From contig NZ_CP050804.1 in assembly GCF_012563545.1 (NCBI RefSeq), positions 1,116,001-1,180,000 of the forward strand: DNA of 64,000 nt, written 5' to 3'. The stretch is from Arcanobacterium buesumense. Lineage in GTDB: Bacteria > Actinomycetota > Actinomycetes > Actinomycetales > Actinomycetaceae. Shown one piece after another: positions 36,183 to 45,796 of the stretch. The translations under genes and the position numbers were made by a program. Position 1 is the first letter of the stretch, and each line of letters opens with the position of its first letter. The notes under the pieces are model-generated. The model ran no database searches. It saw nothing but the letters and a program-made list of their open reading frames with translations, and was not told where the DNA came from.

Positions 36183-38693
36183 CTATTTCTTCACTTTCTT
36201 CACTGGGAACGTCATAAGTGCTGATGACGCACGCGTAGTGGGTGTAATAGTGCCTGAAGAAGTTACTCGTTTCTTTGCTTTTTTCACCGGTTCTTCGGAC
36301 GTTTGTTGCGAAGAACCAGCCACTGTTTGGGAATCTGCGGACGTAGATTCGGAAACTACCGGATTGGACTGAGTAGATTTCTTCCGTCCGCGCCCATGAT
36401 AAGTTTCTTTATCTGCACCGCGGCTAGCTGACACCTTTTTTGCCCGACCACGCTTAGGTCGTTCAGTTGTCTCTGGCGATTGACTTCCGGCACTCAGCTC
36501 AGACTCTTCCTCACCATCGTCATGTTTCGTTGTAGCAGCAGCTGCAATGGTTGCTAATGCGGCCTTAACTTCTTCATGCTTTGGATCTGGCTCATTGTTG
36601 TGAGCCTTTGCTTCCTTCTTCGATTCTTTCTTAGATACCCGCTGGGTTAACTGTGTTTCTTCGTTTTTCTCAACCGGATGGTCGTGGCTAATGTATCCAC
36701 GCCCCTCACAGCACTCACAAGTAGTAGAGAATGCCTCAACGAGACCTTGTCCCACTCTCTTACGAGTCATTTGCACTAGGCCAAGTGAGGTCACCTCTGC
36801 CACCTGGTGACGAGTGCGATCTCGGCCAAGACACTCAATTAACCGGCGTAGCACAAGATCACGATTAGCTTCGAGGACCATGTCGATAAAATCGACGACG
36901 ATAATCCCGCCAATATCACGCAACCGCAACTGCCGAACGATCTCCTCAGCCGCTTCAAGATTATTACGCGTCACCGTCTCTTCAAGAGAACCGCCAGTAC
37001 CAGTAAATTTTCCGGTATTTACGTCAATAACCGTCATAGCTTCAGTTCGGTCAATGACTAGTGATCCACCCGAAGGTAAGAATACTTTCCGATCAAAAGC
37101 TTTTTGTAGCTGCTCATCGACCCGATGCTCTTGGAAAATATCTTTATCCGATTCCCATTTTTCTAGACGATCCACGAGTTCTGGCGAAAGCTCTTGAACA
37201 TAATGCGAGATAGTCTTCCATGCATTTTCGCCCGAAATACGCAAGGTCCGGAAATCTTCATTGAAGATATCACGTACAACCCGCACCGCGAGCTCCGGCT
37301 CACCCTTCAGTAATGAAGGTGCATTCTTCGACGCCTTAGATTTCGCTTCAATATCGGTCCACGACTTCATCAGCCGTTCGACATCTTGCTTGAGCTGATC
37401 CTCACTAGCACCTTCCGCAGCTGTACGGACAATAACACCATGCTCACCGGGAATAATCTCTTTGAGAATCTTCTTTAGCCGCAAGCGTTCAGGTTCTGGT
37501 AACTTGCGTGAAATACCGGTCATTACTCCACCAGGGACTAAAACAAGATGGCGGCCAGCTAGGGTGATTTGCGCTGTCAACCGAGCACCTTTATGTCCGA
37601 TAGGATCTTTAGTAACCTGCACCAAAACCGGATCGCCAGATTTTAACGCTTGTTCAATTTTGCGCGGTTTACCTTCTAGTCCTGAGGCATCCCAATTGAC
37701 TTCACCAGCGTAAAGCACCGCATTGCGGCCCTTTCCAATATCTACGAACGCTGCTTCCATCGATGGTAGAACATTTTGAACTCGTCCCAAATAGACGTTT
37801 CCCACCATCGAAGATTGAGTATGACGTGCTACATAGTGCTCAACGAGAACGCCATCTTCAATAACAGCAATCTGGTTCAGACCGTCACGTTCCCGGATGA
37901 GCATGTCACGATTAACCGATTCGCGACGTGCTAAATACTCTGATTCCGTAATAGTTTGACGACGACGACCTACTTCACGCCCTTCCTTACGGCGCTGGCG
38001 TTTAGCTTCGAGACGAGTTGATCCTTTCGGGGCAGTAACCTCATCCGAGACCGCTTCAGTAGCTCGCCGACGACGGCGACGACGAACCGCTGGCTCTTCA
38101 GCTTCAACAGCCTCGTCGTTATCACTATTTTCCGATACAACCGCTTTGACTTTTTTCGTTTTCCGCGCTGATTCGTTTTCGGTTTTAGCTATCTGAGCAT
38201 CGTTTTGAGAGCTATCCTTCGACGTCTCAAGAGTTTCATCTACGTCAGCGTTGCGCCGGCCACCCCGAGTGCCACGCCGACGTTTCCGCGCTGACTCTGG
38301 ATGCGTATCGCTATCACTAGCTACTTCTTCTGCAACGTTTTCCAATTCATGCGCATCTTCTTCAATAACGGCTTCTTTGCGTTGCCGGCGAGCACGAACT
38401 GCACGAGCCACATCAGGTTCCTGAAACAATAGTGATGTTATCGGCGGAGCAACGACAACTTCTGGAACTGGTGTAGGTTCTTCAGCCCCACCAGCCGAGA
38501 AAATAATCGACGTCGGATCGGCAACCTTCGCCGAATTCTTCCGTGGCTTTACAGGCAACTCAGCAAGTGACTGAGCAACTGATTCGGCAATATCTTTTTT
38601 TGCATGCGCTTTTTTATCTGACGTTTTGCGCGTTCTACTACGTGTTGCCTTTTTACCCTCAGGTACGACAACATCCATGGCTTCATCGGCCAT
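36183..38693 (-). CDS. rne: Ribonuclease E/G
   Basis: 836 residues from the ATG at 38693. A long disordered arm (1 to about 250, rich in K, R, E and RRRRR blocks) precedes the S1 domain (SMVGNVYLGRVQNVLPSM) and the RNase E/G catalytic core with VIDVNTGKFTG and DIGGIIVVDFIDM (the metal-binding Asp residues), and the zinc-link C-E-C-C-E-G near 680. The C-terminal arm is again disordered, as in actinobacterial RNase E where both ends flank the core. It processes and degrades RNA. Confidence 0.96.
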   Translation of the reverse strand: MADEAMDVVVPEGKKATRSRTRKTSDKKAHAKKDIAESVAQSLAELPVKPRKNSAKVADPTSIIFSAGGAEEPTPVPEVVVAPPITSLLFQEPDVARAVRARRQRKEAVIEEDAHELENVAEEVASDSDTHPESARKRRRGTRGGRRNADVDETLETSKDSSQNDAQIAKTENESARKTKKVKAVVSENSDNDEAVEAEEPAVRRRRRRRATEAVSDEVTAPKGSTRLEAKRQRRKEGREVGRRRQTITESEYLARRESVNRDMLIRERDGLNQIAVIEDGVLVEHYVARHTQSSMVGNVYLGRVQNVLPSMEAAFVDIGKGRNAVLYAGEVNWDASGLEGKPRKIEQALKSGDPVLVQVTKDPIGHKGARLTAQITLAGRHLVLVPGGVMTGISRKLPEPERLRLKKILKEIIPGEHGVIVRTAAEGASEDQLKQDVERLMKSWTDIEAKSKASKNAPSLLKGEPELAVRVVRDIFNEDFRTLRISGENAWKTISHYVQELSPELVDRLEKWESDKDIFQEHRVDEQLQKAFDRKVFLPSGGSLVIDRTEAMTVIDVNTGKFTGTGGSLEETVTRNNLEAAEEIVRQLRLRDIGGIIVVDFIDMVLEANRDLVLRRLIECLGRDRTRHQVAEVTSLGLVQMTRKRVGQGLVEAFSTTCECCEGRGYISHDHPVEKNEETQLTQRVSKKESKKEAKAHNNEPDPKHEEVKAALATIAAAATTKHDDGEEESELSAGSQSPETTERPKRGRAKKVSASRGADKETYHGRGRKKSTQSNPVVSESTSADSQTVAGSSQQTSEEPVKKAKKRVTSSGTITPTTRASSALMTFPVKKVKK

Positions 38694-38723
38694 CGGATAC
38701 CCCCTATAACCACGTACGTGCAT

Positions 38724-39172
38724 CTCGTGCGTGGCGCATAATAATCACAGCCTCAACTGTGGAAAGTCTCTAATATTAAGCTGTCCCGGCAGCAACGCTC
38801 ATGCGGCGCACTTGAACAACGTCGGCTATTAGATGCTCAATAACCTAGTGTCAGTCTACACGCTTCATGCACTCAACACACATTCCCCTACTATGAAGTA
38901 AGCACCAAAGCACATCTGTTCCCACCATCACACAGCCATTAAACCCACATAAAATGTGACATGGGACAAAGTTCCTAAAATTGCTCACGCGACTTTCCCG
39001 AATTAACTGGCATCCGAGAGTAAAATACGTCATGATTACATTATGGATTCAATGTGTCCCTAACACCTGAGCTCGTAACAACGACGCTCGAGTGGTAGCC
39101 ATATTGGAACGGGCTAAAAGGCCCATCCGACTCAGTAACTCTATTCATCAGGTCGCACGGAAGGTGAAAAAG
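38724..39172. other. Divergent intergenic region rne/cydA
   Basis: Holds the promoters for rne (leftward) and cydA (rightward). No sure -35/-10 pair can be assigned by eye. At about 38964-38976 there is GGGACAAAGTTCC, a short imperfect dyad. No classic Rex or CRP dyad is seen. No protein-coding potential is recognised. Confidence 0.4.
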
Positions 39173-40672
39173 GTGGATGTCCTCGACCTTGCGCGGTGGC
39201 AGTTCGGCATTACAACGGTGTATCATTTCATATTGGTACCGTTGACGATCGGCCTATCCCCACTCGTCGCATATTTACAAACAAAATGGCTTCGGTCCGG
39301 AGACACAAAGTGGCTCAAGCTGTCCGAATTCTTCGGAAAAATACTTCTCATTAACTTCGCACTCGGTATCGCGACAGGTATCGTTCAGGAATTCCAATTT
39401 GGTATGACCTGGTCTGAATACTCACGTTATGTTGGTGATATTTTCGGTGCTCCACTCGCATTCGAAGCGCTCCTCGCGTTCTTCTTAGAATCTGTATTCC
39501 TCGGAGTATGGATCTTTGGTCGCGGACGCATCTCACCAAAGGCACACACCGTGGCTATTTGGCTTGTGGCACTAGGTACCAATATCTCAGCTTTGTTTAT
39601 TTTGGCTGCAAATTCCTTCATGCAAAACCCAGTCGGAGCTATCGCTAACCCAGAAACTGGTCGCGCTGAACTCGACGGTATCGGAGGCTTCCTCGAAGTC
39701 GTCTTCTCCACTACTACCCTTTACGCTTTTGCACACACAATTTCCGCTTCTTTAATGGTTGCTGGAACACTCATCGCTGGCGTATCGATCTGGTGGATGG
39801 TTCGTAGCGTAAAGAATAACAACGAAGCTGAAGCCATTGAATTATGGAAACCAGCAGCTCGTTTTGGCCTGAAGGTTCTCGCAGTTGCGGGCGTTCTCGC
39901 CCTCGTCACTGGACACTTCATGGGGCAACACATCTACAAGGTTCAGCCAACAAAGATGATTGCCGCAATGGGAATTACCCATACTGAAGAAAACGCGCCA
40001 CTAGCATTGATGATGACCGGTACTGAGCTCACACCAGAAAACATCATCTCTTTGCCAATCCCCGGCCTAGAATCCTTCATGGTGACCGACCACTTCTCTG
40101 GACCTAACTCCGAAGTTACTGGAGCGACCGAAATCCAAGAGAAGTTCACGAACATGTTTGGTGATGAATTCGGTGCAGACGTGAACTATCTGCCCAACCC
40201 ATTTATCGCCTTCTACTCTTTCCGCATCATGATGGCTCTTGGCTTTGCCTCAATTGCTTTATCCTTCGTTGGTTTGTGGCTATTGCGCAAGGACAATCTG
40301 ATCCGTTCTGGCGGAATTTCCAAGCTCTACCTGTGGACTATTACTTTCCCATACCTTGCCTCCATCTTCGGATGGATCTTGACTGAAATGGGTCGTCAGC
40401 CATGGGTTGTTTACCCGAACATGGAAGTCGCCGATAGCATGGCACCTTCTGAGATGATTAAGCAACTTACCGACTTCGGCGTTTCTCAAAACGTAGTTCC
40501 GGTTGAGGTCTTCATCTCCCTAGTCATCTTCACCCTACTCTATGCGGCACTCGGCGTCGTTTGGTACGTCTTGATCAAGCGCTACGTGAAAGAAGGCATT
40601 AACACTGCCAAGAACGTTGCATTGCAGTTTGACCATACCAATCCAGATGCCAAGCTAAGCTTTGGATACTGA
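39173..40672 (+). CDS. cydA: Cytochrome bd quinol oxidase subunit I
   Basis: 499 residues from the GTG at 39173, after GGAAGGTGAAAAAG. It has the haem ligand His18 in TTVYHFILVPLTIG, the second His and Met ligands in the later helices, and the invariant GRQPW in EMGRQPWVVY. The Q-loop is of the short type. With CydB it reduces oxygen with menaquinol at low oxygen tension, without pumping protons. The frame is open further up to 39092 without a better start. Confidence 0.97.
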   Translation: MDVLDLARWQFGITTVYHFILVPLTIGLSPLVAYLQTKWLRSGDTKWLKLSEFFGKILLINFALGIATGIVQEFQFGMTWSEYSRYVGDIFGAPLAFEALLAFFLESVFLGVWIFGRGRISPKAHTVAIWLVALGTNISALFILAANSFMQNPVGAIANPETGRAELDGIGGFLEVVFSTTTLYAFAHTISASLMVAGTLIAGVSIWWMVRSVKNNNEAEAIELWKPAARFGLKVLAVAGVLALVTGHFMGQHIYKVQPTKMIAAMGITHTEENAPLALMMTGTELTPENIISLPIPGLESFMVTDHFSGPNSEVTGATEIQEKFTNMFGDEFGADVNYLPNPFIAFYSFRIMMALGFASIALSFVGLWLLRKDNLIRSGGISKLYLWTITFPYLASIFGWILTEMGRQPWVVYPNMEVADSMAPSEMIKQLTDFGVSQNVVPVEVFISLVIFTLLYAALGVVWYVLIKRYVKEGINTAKNVALQFDHTNPDAKLSFGY

Positions 40673-40689
40673 GGAAAGGACACCTAACA

Positions 40690-41829
40690 ATGGATCTCTC
40701 ATTCCTACAAATTCTGTGGTTCGTCCTCATCATTGTGCTGTGGATTGGCTACGTTACCCTTGAAGGTTTCGGTTTCGGAACCGGCATGCTCCTACATATC
40801 CTGCCACGCAACGAAAAAGAACGTCGCCTTCAACTTAATACTATCGGCCCACACTGGGATGGTAATGAAGTCTTCCTTCTCACCGCTGGTGGCGCAACTT
40901 TCGCCGCCTTCCCTGAGTGGTACGCAACCATGTTTTCCGGCATGTACATTGCTCTCGTTCTCGTGCTAGTTTTGCTCATTTTGCGAATCTCTGCGATAGA
41001 ATGGCGCGGCAAGATTAACTCCGACGCCTGGCGTAATGCATGGGATTACATTCACTTTGGTTCCGCTTGGCTCGTCGCCCTCGTATGGGGTGTCGCATTT
41101 GGCAACCTCGTTCAAGGCATGGCAATCCAGGTTGGCACTTATGGTGCAGCTGGCGATCCATCCACCTTCGTACCGGCTGATCCAACACAGGTTGATGCCG
41201 CTCTCGGTCAAGGCGCACAGCATTTCTTGACCGGCGGATTCTTCTCTCTGTTTACACCATTCACTATTGTCGCCGGCCTCGTTGTTGTTTCCCTGTTCCT
41301 AACTCATGGCGCGCTCTGGCTCGCTTTGAAGACAACAGGTGACTTCTCTGAGCGGGCGAAAGCACTTGCTAAGAAGACCTCACTAGTTTCAACAGGACTA
41401 ACTGCACTATGGGCTCTGTGGGCGCTCTTTGCCTACTCCACAACCTGGTTCGCTGTTATTCCACTTGCGCTAGCTGCCGTTGGTCTACTTGTCTCAACAT
41501 TCTTTACCCTACAAGGTAAGGAAAAGGCTGGATTCTTCGCTCATATGGCTGGTGTTGCATTTGCTGTTGTCTTCATATTTACAACAACAGTTCCATTTGC
41601 GCTCAAGTCCTATATCAACGACGCTTACGGCCTAACATTAGTCCAAGCATCAGCAACAACAGCAACGCACACCGTTATGACGATCGCAGCTGTGATCTTC
41701 GTTCCGATCGTTGCCGGATACACCATCTGGTCCTACCTATCGTTCTCTCGTCGCCTCGGCGTTGAGTCGCTGTCAGAAGAACCAGCTGGCTTACATCCAA
41801 CCAAAATTCGTGAATTCGAAAATGCGTAA
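40690..41829 (+). CDS. cydB: Cytochrome bd quinol oxidase subunit II
   Basis: 379 residues, about nine helices, with the N-terminal LWFVLIIVLWIGYVTLEGF (the G-F...D/E-F-G region that shapes the oxidase core) and GPHWDGNEVFL with the conserved Trp and Glu. It starts 17 bases after cydA behind GAGGAAAGGA, so the two are one operon. A perfect terminator hairpin follows, cutting cydAB from the downstream cydDC. Confidence 0.97.
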   Translation: MDLSFLQILWFVLIIVLWIGYVTLEGFGFGTGMLLHILPRNEKERRLQLNTIGPHWDGNEVFLLTAGGATFAAFPEWYATMFSGMYIALVLVLVLLILRISAIEWRGKINSDAWRNAWDYIHFGSAWLVALVWGVAFGNLVQGMAIQVGTYGAAGDPSTFVPADPTQVDAALGQGAQHFLTGGFFSLFTPFTIVAGLVVVSLFLTHGALWLALKTTGDFSERAKALAKKTSLVSTGLTALWALWALFAYSTTWFAVIPLALAAVGLLVSTFFTLQGKEKAGFFAHMAGVAFAVVFIFTTTVPFALKSYINDAYGLTLVQASATTATHTVMTIAAVIFVPIVAGYTIWSYLSFSRRLGVESLSEEPAGLHPTKIREFENA

Positions 41830-41845
41830 GCTGATCTAAGCATCA

Positions 41846-41885
41846 TAAAAGGTTGGGGTTGTCTACAGGCAACCCCAACCTTTTA
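41846..41885 (+). terminator. Terminator after cydB
   Basis: TAAAAGGTTGGGGTTG pairs with CAACCCCAACCTTTTA around eight bases and ends in a T run. It is nearly symmetrical and may also end leftward transcription of the broken DUF624 gene, whose stop codon lies inside it. Confidence 0.9.
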
Positions 41886-42504
41886 TTTCGCCATATTGAT
41901 AACTGCGATATAACCTGGAAGCGCCACCCCGAACATCGCCATATATCCAACAATAGCTACCCAATGGTGAGGGAAAATAAATAACATAACCACCGGGGCC
42001 CATGTGACAACGAGTAATATAAACGTCACCAGTACATGCTGAACTGCAACTCTCAAGGCTTGGCTAATACTGACAACTAAACTGTCACTGGTACAGCCTA
42101 AATCACTCACGTTGGCATACATCCACGTCGTGATAATACTTATGATAAGTACCCCGCCAACCATTCCACTTTTCATAATAAGCATGATGAGGGCATAATT
42201 CTGGCTATCTGGCAATGCCTCAAAATGGTTCAAAAGGCCCACTCTGCCATACAACCAACAAATACTGTGGCAACAATGAGCCCCCACGTCGTAGTTGTAT
42301 CCCACCGCGTCCAAAATCGCTTGAAAAACTCCGAATAACTTGAGTATCCCGATCGTTTTTGATGTCTGCTAATCCCTGATAGCCGGCTCGTAATGACAAA
42401 CCTATAGTGACTAAAGGTATCGACGCTAGTATCATCAAAAAATTCAGCAAAACAGGATTTACTGCCGAGTCAAGCACTCGATACATGCCAGATTCTGGAT
42501 TCAC
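41883..42504 (-). pseudogene. DUF624 (YesL-like) membrane protein, two frameshifts
   Basis: Three frames join: 42504 inward reads the N-terminal helices to KNDRDT; a middle segment in another frame reads SEFFKRFWTRWDTTTTWG to EWAF; the third (from about 42240) reads LNHFEALPDSQNYALIM to the end at 41883. Shifts lie near 42345 and 42240. YesL-like proteins accompany carbohydrate ABC transporters. It is the last gene of the dead sugar-transport cluster. Confidence 0.8.
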
Positions 42505-42572
42505 TCGTATCCCCCGTACTAAAGTGGCGCTGAGTATATACTACCCAGCGCCACTCAAAACTATGTGAAAAC

Positions 42573-43411
42573 TTAGCCTTTAACTGCTCCCGCTGACACA
42601 CCTTCAATGATATATTTCTGCGCGAAAACATAGAAAAGGACAATTGGAACAATAGCTAAAACAAGCATAGCCATCAACGCACCCATGTCACGGTTGCCAT
42701 TCGAGCCCACAAGGAACTGAACCACAATCGGGATTGTACGATACTCACTTGACGGCCCCAACACCAACGATGGCAATAAGAAGTCATTCCAGACCCACAT
42801 CGCATTCAAAATAGCTACCGTAATCGACGTCGGCTTCAGCATAGGTAACACCACTTTGAAATACACTAGGAGCGGACTACATCCGTCAATCGCCACTGCT
42901 TCTTCTATTTCAACTGGAATCGCTTTGATGAAGCCAACGAACATAAAAACGCTCAAACCCGCACCAAAGCCAAGATACAAGACCACCATGCCAGCAGGAT
43001 TTGCCAACGAAAGAGAATCAGCAATTTTGACAGTCGGAAACATGACCATCTGGAAAGGTATCACCATAGAGAAAACAAAAACAAAGTACAAAAGAGTTGT
43101 CCACCATGCTTTTACTCGCACTATGTAATAAGCCGTCATCGAAGAAAAGAAAACTATCACAACCACAGAAGTAATCGTTATAACAAATGACCACAAAATC
43201 GCTGAAGTGGTACCAGATAGCACCAACCCCGTCACATAGTTACTAAGACCAACCAAGTCATCACCTACCGGGATTGAGAAAGGATCACCAGATATCGCAA
43301 ACTTTGCTTTGAATGAATTGACAACGATAAAGAATAATGGCCCGAGGAAAACCACTGTTAAAAAACTAGAAGGAGATATACCAACAACTTCCCCACTGAT
43401 AAGCTTTTCAT
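42573..43411 (-). pseudogene. Sugar ABC permease (MalG type), frameshifted near its start
   Basis: The expected start is the ATG at 43411, overlapping the MalF-type stop by four bases, and reads MKSLSVGKLLVYLLLVF. At the A-run 43360-43365 one base is missing, and the rest (TVVFLGPLFFIVVNSFKAK onward, with the EAA loop EEAVAIDGCSPLLVYFKVVLP) continues in another frame to 42573. A chance upstream frame makes the long part look intact. Only one lesion is visible, so read error is possible, but the neighbours are all broken. Confidence 0.75.
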
Positions 43412-44251
43412 GCTTCAACCTCCCGCTTACGCGTCGCATTTAGCTGAGCCATTGCCAAGACAACAACAACGACAACAAAAATCACTGCCTTAGCCTGAGC
43501 CACACCCTCTTCACCAACTCGATAGAACATCGAATTGACAATACTTAGCGCCACCATTTCTGTTTGGCTTTGCGGGGCTCCCGCAGTTAACGCCAAATTT
43601 TGGTCATACATTTTAAACGTATTTGCCAATGTAAGGAACAGACAGATCGTTATCGCTGGCATAACCATCGGGATGGTGACATGCCGCAAAGTCTTCCATC
43701 GTCCCGCCCCATCAAGCTCGGCTGATTCGATTAACTCACGGGGAACATTTTGCAAGCCAGCAATGTAAATAATCATCATGTATCCAACAAGCTGCCAATT
43801 CAAGAGAATAATGATACCCCAATAACCGTACGTCCAATCCGAAACGATCGTAGTTCCTTATTTAGCCAAAATAGAGTTGATGAGAACCTGCCAAGTGTAA
43901 CCTAGAACAATTCCACCAATCAGATTGGGCATGAAAAAACAGTACGGAAAAAATTTGTTCCCCTTAACTTACGAGTAAGCAACCAAGCAATCCAAAAAGC
44001 AAAAACATTAACCGTAACGATTGCTACTGCAGATACCAAAATAGTAAAGACAAAAGCTTATACGAAACCACTGCGTTCATCGAAAACATCAACATAGTTC
44101 TGGACACCAACAAATTCCCAATCTGTCAGCGTCGTAAAGTCAGTAAATGATAACCCAAGACCTAAAATGAACGGAATAAAAAAGCTATCGCAAAAGCGAT
44201 GAGCGTAGGAAGAACAAAAATTGGAAAATATTTTTTGAGTGACCTCATCAT
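43408..44251 (-). pseudogene. Sugar ABC permease (MalF type), broken at four points
   Basis: From the ATG at 44251 it reads RSLKKYFPIFVLPTLIAF, then a T-run loss near 44178 shifts the frame; TAA at 44059-44061 replaces Tyr in GFVYAF; another T-run loss lies near 43934; and TAA at 43858-43860 replaces Tyr after SILAK. The final open part (43803-43408) holds the EAA loop (ESAELDGAGRWKTLRHVTIP). It would have formed the second permease of a MalFGK-like sugar importer. Confidence 0.85.
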
Positions 44252-44315
44252 ACCCTCGTTTCCCGTGGGAGGAGCACTATGCTCCTCCCACGAGTTCATG
44301 GCTTAACGGAAAATA

Positions 44316-45675
44316 TTACTTTTTCTCAGCTTTCCATCCCGTTGTAAAGGTAGAAACGACGTCATCCCTTGTCAGGTTTCCGGTAGCATACTGGGCTAAT
44401 GCCTGGCCGAAATCATCCTTAAACTTCTGTGATGGATACGTAGTAAATACCCAAGGAACTACCGAAAGATCCTCATTGGTCATGTAGGAAGCAATCTGCT
44501 TAGCAAGCGGATCGTTTGGTACTTCATTTTCTGCAAATGATGTAAATGGTGCGTTAAACCCTAAATCTTCAACGGCAAACTTCTTGCCTGTTTCAGAGGT
44601 CAACAACCAGTTCACAAAATCAATCGTTGCTTTTTGATCAGCCTCAGACGCCTTAGCTTTAATAGCCATAAATGCTTCAGTACCTACCGCAAGACCCTGC
44701 TTTTCTTCACCATCATGACCAGTGTAGATAGGCAAGAACTTAATTTTATCTTCCTTGACAGTATTACCAGCAGCATCCTTGATCTGGCTCCATGCCCAGT
44801 TTCCGTTCTGAACCATAGCAGCCTTACCCTCGGCAAACTCTGCCATCGAATCAGTCACTGTCTTCGTCGGCGTTAGTTCCTTATTTACCGTTGAATTCTC
44901 AAGGTAAAGATCAAAAATATTCTTAAATTCCTTGTTAAAAGTGAACTTTGTAGCCTCAGTATCAGTGATGTTCTCTTGCTGATACTCGTAGTACATTGGA
45001 ATATTTGACAAGTGTGTCTGCCAACGCCAATCTTCCCCCCTGAGCAAGTGACGTAGCGGCAAAAACTCCTTCAATTCCCAATTCACTTCGACGAGCTTGC
45101 ATATCCTCTACGACAGCTTTCAATGTCGCAAAATTCTTGATCTCGTCCATATTCATGGCCTTAGCTCCGCTCAAGGCAAAATACTTGTCCAAGATCTCTT
45201 GGTTATAAATAATCCCATAGCCCTAAATAGCCAACGGAACACCATACACCTTGCCGTCTTCACCGCGAAGAGCTAAATTTTCATCTTTCAACGACTGTGC
45301 AAAAGGCGTATCAGATAAATCTGCCGTGTACTTCTGCCATGTCTTAAGGCCGACTGGACCATTGACCTGGAAAAGCGTTGGCGCATCAGATTTAGTGATT
45401 TCTGTTTTCAGTGTCTGTTCGTATCCACCAGAAGCGGATGTAGCAACTTTAACCTTCACGCCAGTTTCTTTTTCATACTCCTGCGCGATCTTCTGATATG
45501 TTTGCTCAGCCTCCGGCTTCCAATTTAAGAAATAAACAGATCCCGGTGCATCTGCGTCTTTACTATCAGACGAACAACTTGCTAATCCAGTCAACATCAA
45601 TCCACCAATAGCAAGAGATGCCCATAGCTTTTTTGCCTGCGTAAAAATTCTCCTCTTGGTCAAACCTAATTTCAT
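44316..45675 (-). pseudogene. Sugar ABC substrate-binding lipoprotein, nonsense and frameshift
   Basis: From the ATG at 45675: a lipoprotein signal (GGLMLTGLASC with the lipobox Cys) and an extracellular sugar-binding family-1 N-lobe to YGVPLAI, then TAG at 45223-45225 where Glu is usual, then YGIIYNQEI onward. A +1 shift at the C6 run 45035-45040 (plus strand) separates TSLAQG from EDWRWQTHLSN, after which the C-lobe is open to 44316. It heads the dead importer cluster; no ATPase gene is present, as is usual where MsiK is shared. Confidence 0.85.
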
Positions 45676-45796
45676 TGTTATGACCCATTCCACACTACGC
45701 GATTTATCCAAGCTAAACATGTCCACAACAGAATCTAATGGGCTCTCCACGCTAAACTAGGACTATAGACCAATCCATTCGTACGGTTAGGACACT

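Noticed and set aside
38964-38976. DosR/DevR-like box (GGGAC...GTTCC) upstream of cydA
   Set aside because: Spacer is three instead of four bases and the flanks do not fit; single site. Kept only as an intergenic remark.
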